Origin: FEN-1297 sp963834015
GTDB taxonomy: Bacteria; Bacteroidota; Ignavibacteria; Ignavibacteriales; Ignavibacteriaceae
Direction of reading: 5' to 3'
NCBI GenBank assembly: GCA_963834015.1
Contig: CAWIAG010000002.1
Span: forward strand, 868,001-932,000
DNA length: 64,000 bases
The notes under the pieces are model-generated. The model searched no databases. It was not told where the DNA came from and saw only the letters and a program-made list of their open reading frames with translations. Shown in pieces: positions 62,733-64,000 of this stretch. The first letter of the stretch is position 1. Each line of letters begins with the position of its first letter. The translations under genes were made by a program, and so were the position numbers.

Positions 62733-64000
62733 ATGAAATGGTTTAACAATTTAAAAATTAGCGGAAAATTAACCTTAGGCTTTGTTGTCATTACAGCAAT
62801 AACAGTTATACTTGGTTATACCGGTTATTCTTGGACAACTAAAGTTGTCGGCAATATGAATACAATGTACCTGGACGGTCTTATTCCAATTAAGGATCTT
62901 AGTAATGCAAACGACGCTTTGCTTACTCTGCGAGGTGACTTCGTTGCGAGTCTCGGTACAAAGGATCTCACAAAAAGACAAGAATATATTTACTCAATAA
63001 AAAATGAATCCAATAAAGTTGATGAACTTATCGATAAATATTCAAAGGCGGTGCTTGCTGCAGAGGCGCAGGAATTATTACCAAAATTCCTTTCTTCATG
63101 GAATGCATATAAAAAATACCATGGTATTGTAATTGATGACATTTTAAATTTACAGGACGAGCAGGCAAAAGAAATCATTTATATTGAGTCGCTTCCCTCA
63201 ATGCTTGAAGCAAGAAAAGATCTGAATGAACTGATCAATGTTAACACCAAAGTTGCGAATGACCTGCATGAAGCGGCAAATACATCGGCCCAGACGGCAA
63301 AAACTAATTTGTTTATTTTTATTATGCTTTCTGTTGCCGGTGCTTTGGGTTTAGGTATATTTCTCTCAAAAACTATTTCAAAAAAAATAAATAAGGCAGT
63401 ACTAATATTACAGGAACTCGGAAAGGGACATCTTGGGAAAAGACTGAATATTGATACAAACGATGAGGTTGGAGTAATGGCGAAAATGATGAATCAATTT
63501 GCAGATAACCTGCAGAAATTTGTTGTAGGCAGCATGATTAGAATATCCGAAGGCGATTTTAATTTTGAATTACCTTTGAAAGACAAAGACGATGAAATAA
63601 CACCTGCATTAAATCTTACGACAAAAACGTTAAAAGAATTGAAAAAAGAAACTGATATGATGACCGCTTGGGCAAAAGAAGGGATCTTGAAAAAAGAGGC
63701 AACACAGATAAGTTCAAAGGGGGTTACAGCGAAATAATAAGCGGATTTAACAATACTGTAATTGAGATTGTAACAAAAGTCAGAGAATCTGAAAATATTC
63801 TCGAAATATTGTCTACAGGAGATCTTACTGCAAGAATGGAAGGAGAGTATAAAGGAAATTACAAAAAGTTACAAACCTACGTAAATAATTTAGCAAATTC
63901 TCTTGAGGATATAATCGGAAAAGTGAATGAATCAATTGCAACAACAGCAAGTTCCGCAACTGAGATATCATCAAGTACGGAAGAAATGGCAGCCGGAGCC
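62733..64000 (+). CDS. Methyl-accepting chemotaxis protein, frameshifted, 3' end outside window
   Basis: The N-terminal frame (62733-63737) has TM1 ~10-30, a four-helix-bundle ligand domain to ~190, TM2 ~191-210 and HAMP ~212-265. After ATQIS (codon at 63711) it drifts into SSKGVTAK-stop. Reading one base off from 63713 gives FKGGYSEIISGFNNTVIEI and continues open to the window end with VNESIATTASSATEISSS, the start of the signalling domain. One missing T in the agttc run explains this. The gene may be a real pseudogene or an assembly error. It senses chemicals in the periplasm and signals to CheA. Confidence 0.82.

Noticed and set aside
1..64000. tRNA, rRNA or integrase-bounded island
   Set aside because: No tRNA-like cloverleaf end (GGTTCRAATCC) or rRNA segment was seen and no tyrosine or serine integrase is encoded.

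Overview
The window is AT-rich, with long intergenic gaps, and most likely comes from a Bacteroidota/Ignavibacteria-type bacterium. This is inferred from SusC-like and OMP-type TonB receptors, a FtsH/HdeD pair, a PerR lacking the second structural-zinc cysteine, NrtR-type sugar regulation, and families of palindromic repeats. No rRNA or tRNA gene was recognised. Three single-base lesions (a nonsense codon near 5488 and frameshifts near 22857 and 63712) may be real decay or assembly error.

Layout. 1-3.9 kb: the end of an outer-membrane receptor, a small membrane protein, a GNAT enzyme and a methyltransferase. 4.5-8.1 kb: a B12-type radical SAM enzyme between two paralogous NarL-type response regulators, then a 40-aa Lys-rich protein. 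8.5-12.7 kb: three glycosyltransferase-like genes (one GT-C, two GT-B) probably making or decorating a glycolipid. 12.9-15.5 kb: a DrrAB-type ABC exporter and a B1-like metallo-beta-lactamase missing one zinc ligand. 16-23.8 kb: a degenerate-Nudix (NrtR-like) regulator facing a GH13 glycosidase, a two-domain sulfurtransferase, membrane proteins and an alpha/beta hydrolase. An IS110-family element with a plausible bridge RNA (23.8-25.5 kb) separates the hydrolase from its likely terminator.

25.5-28 kb (minus strand) is a compact ArsR operon with three SRPBCC (AHSA1-like) proteins and a DHFR-like protein. VOC, SDR and a 1056-aa multi-PAS histidine kinase follow. At 33.7-35.5 kb an IS4-family element has inserted into a palindrome, itself between relic ends of a related element. 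35.8-38.6 kb carries a GH30-like glycosidase and a DUF1801 protein. 39.8-42.7 kb is a perR-small ORF-katG peroxide-defence cluster. A second ArsR-SRPBCC pair, a TonB-type receptor, a flavin reductase, a 1019-aa secreted esterase, and a VOC-SRPBCC-SRPBCC fusion followed by another SRPBCC gene fill 43-54 kb. The right end has an M50-like protease, HEAT, AlkD-like and DinB-like proteins, a REP-associated transposase (RAYT), an HdeD-FtsH-small membrane protein run, and a chemotaxis receptor cut by the window edge.

The most unusual content lies between genes from 38 to 59 kb. (1) Copies of the last ~50 codons of a ComM/YifB-type gene, fresh to decayed, lie beside REP palindromes and an intact or decayed RAYT gene. 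These look like one dispersed composite unit. (2) Six arrays of a GAATGAC heptamer repeat with a 10-11 bp period share flanking sequence. (3) A 121-bp MITE-like element shares its terminal sequence with a smaller hairpin at 3.3 kb. Gene fragments (YdeI, HTH, AraC, an ATC-hydrolase-like C-terminus) show that this half of the window has been heavily rearranged.
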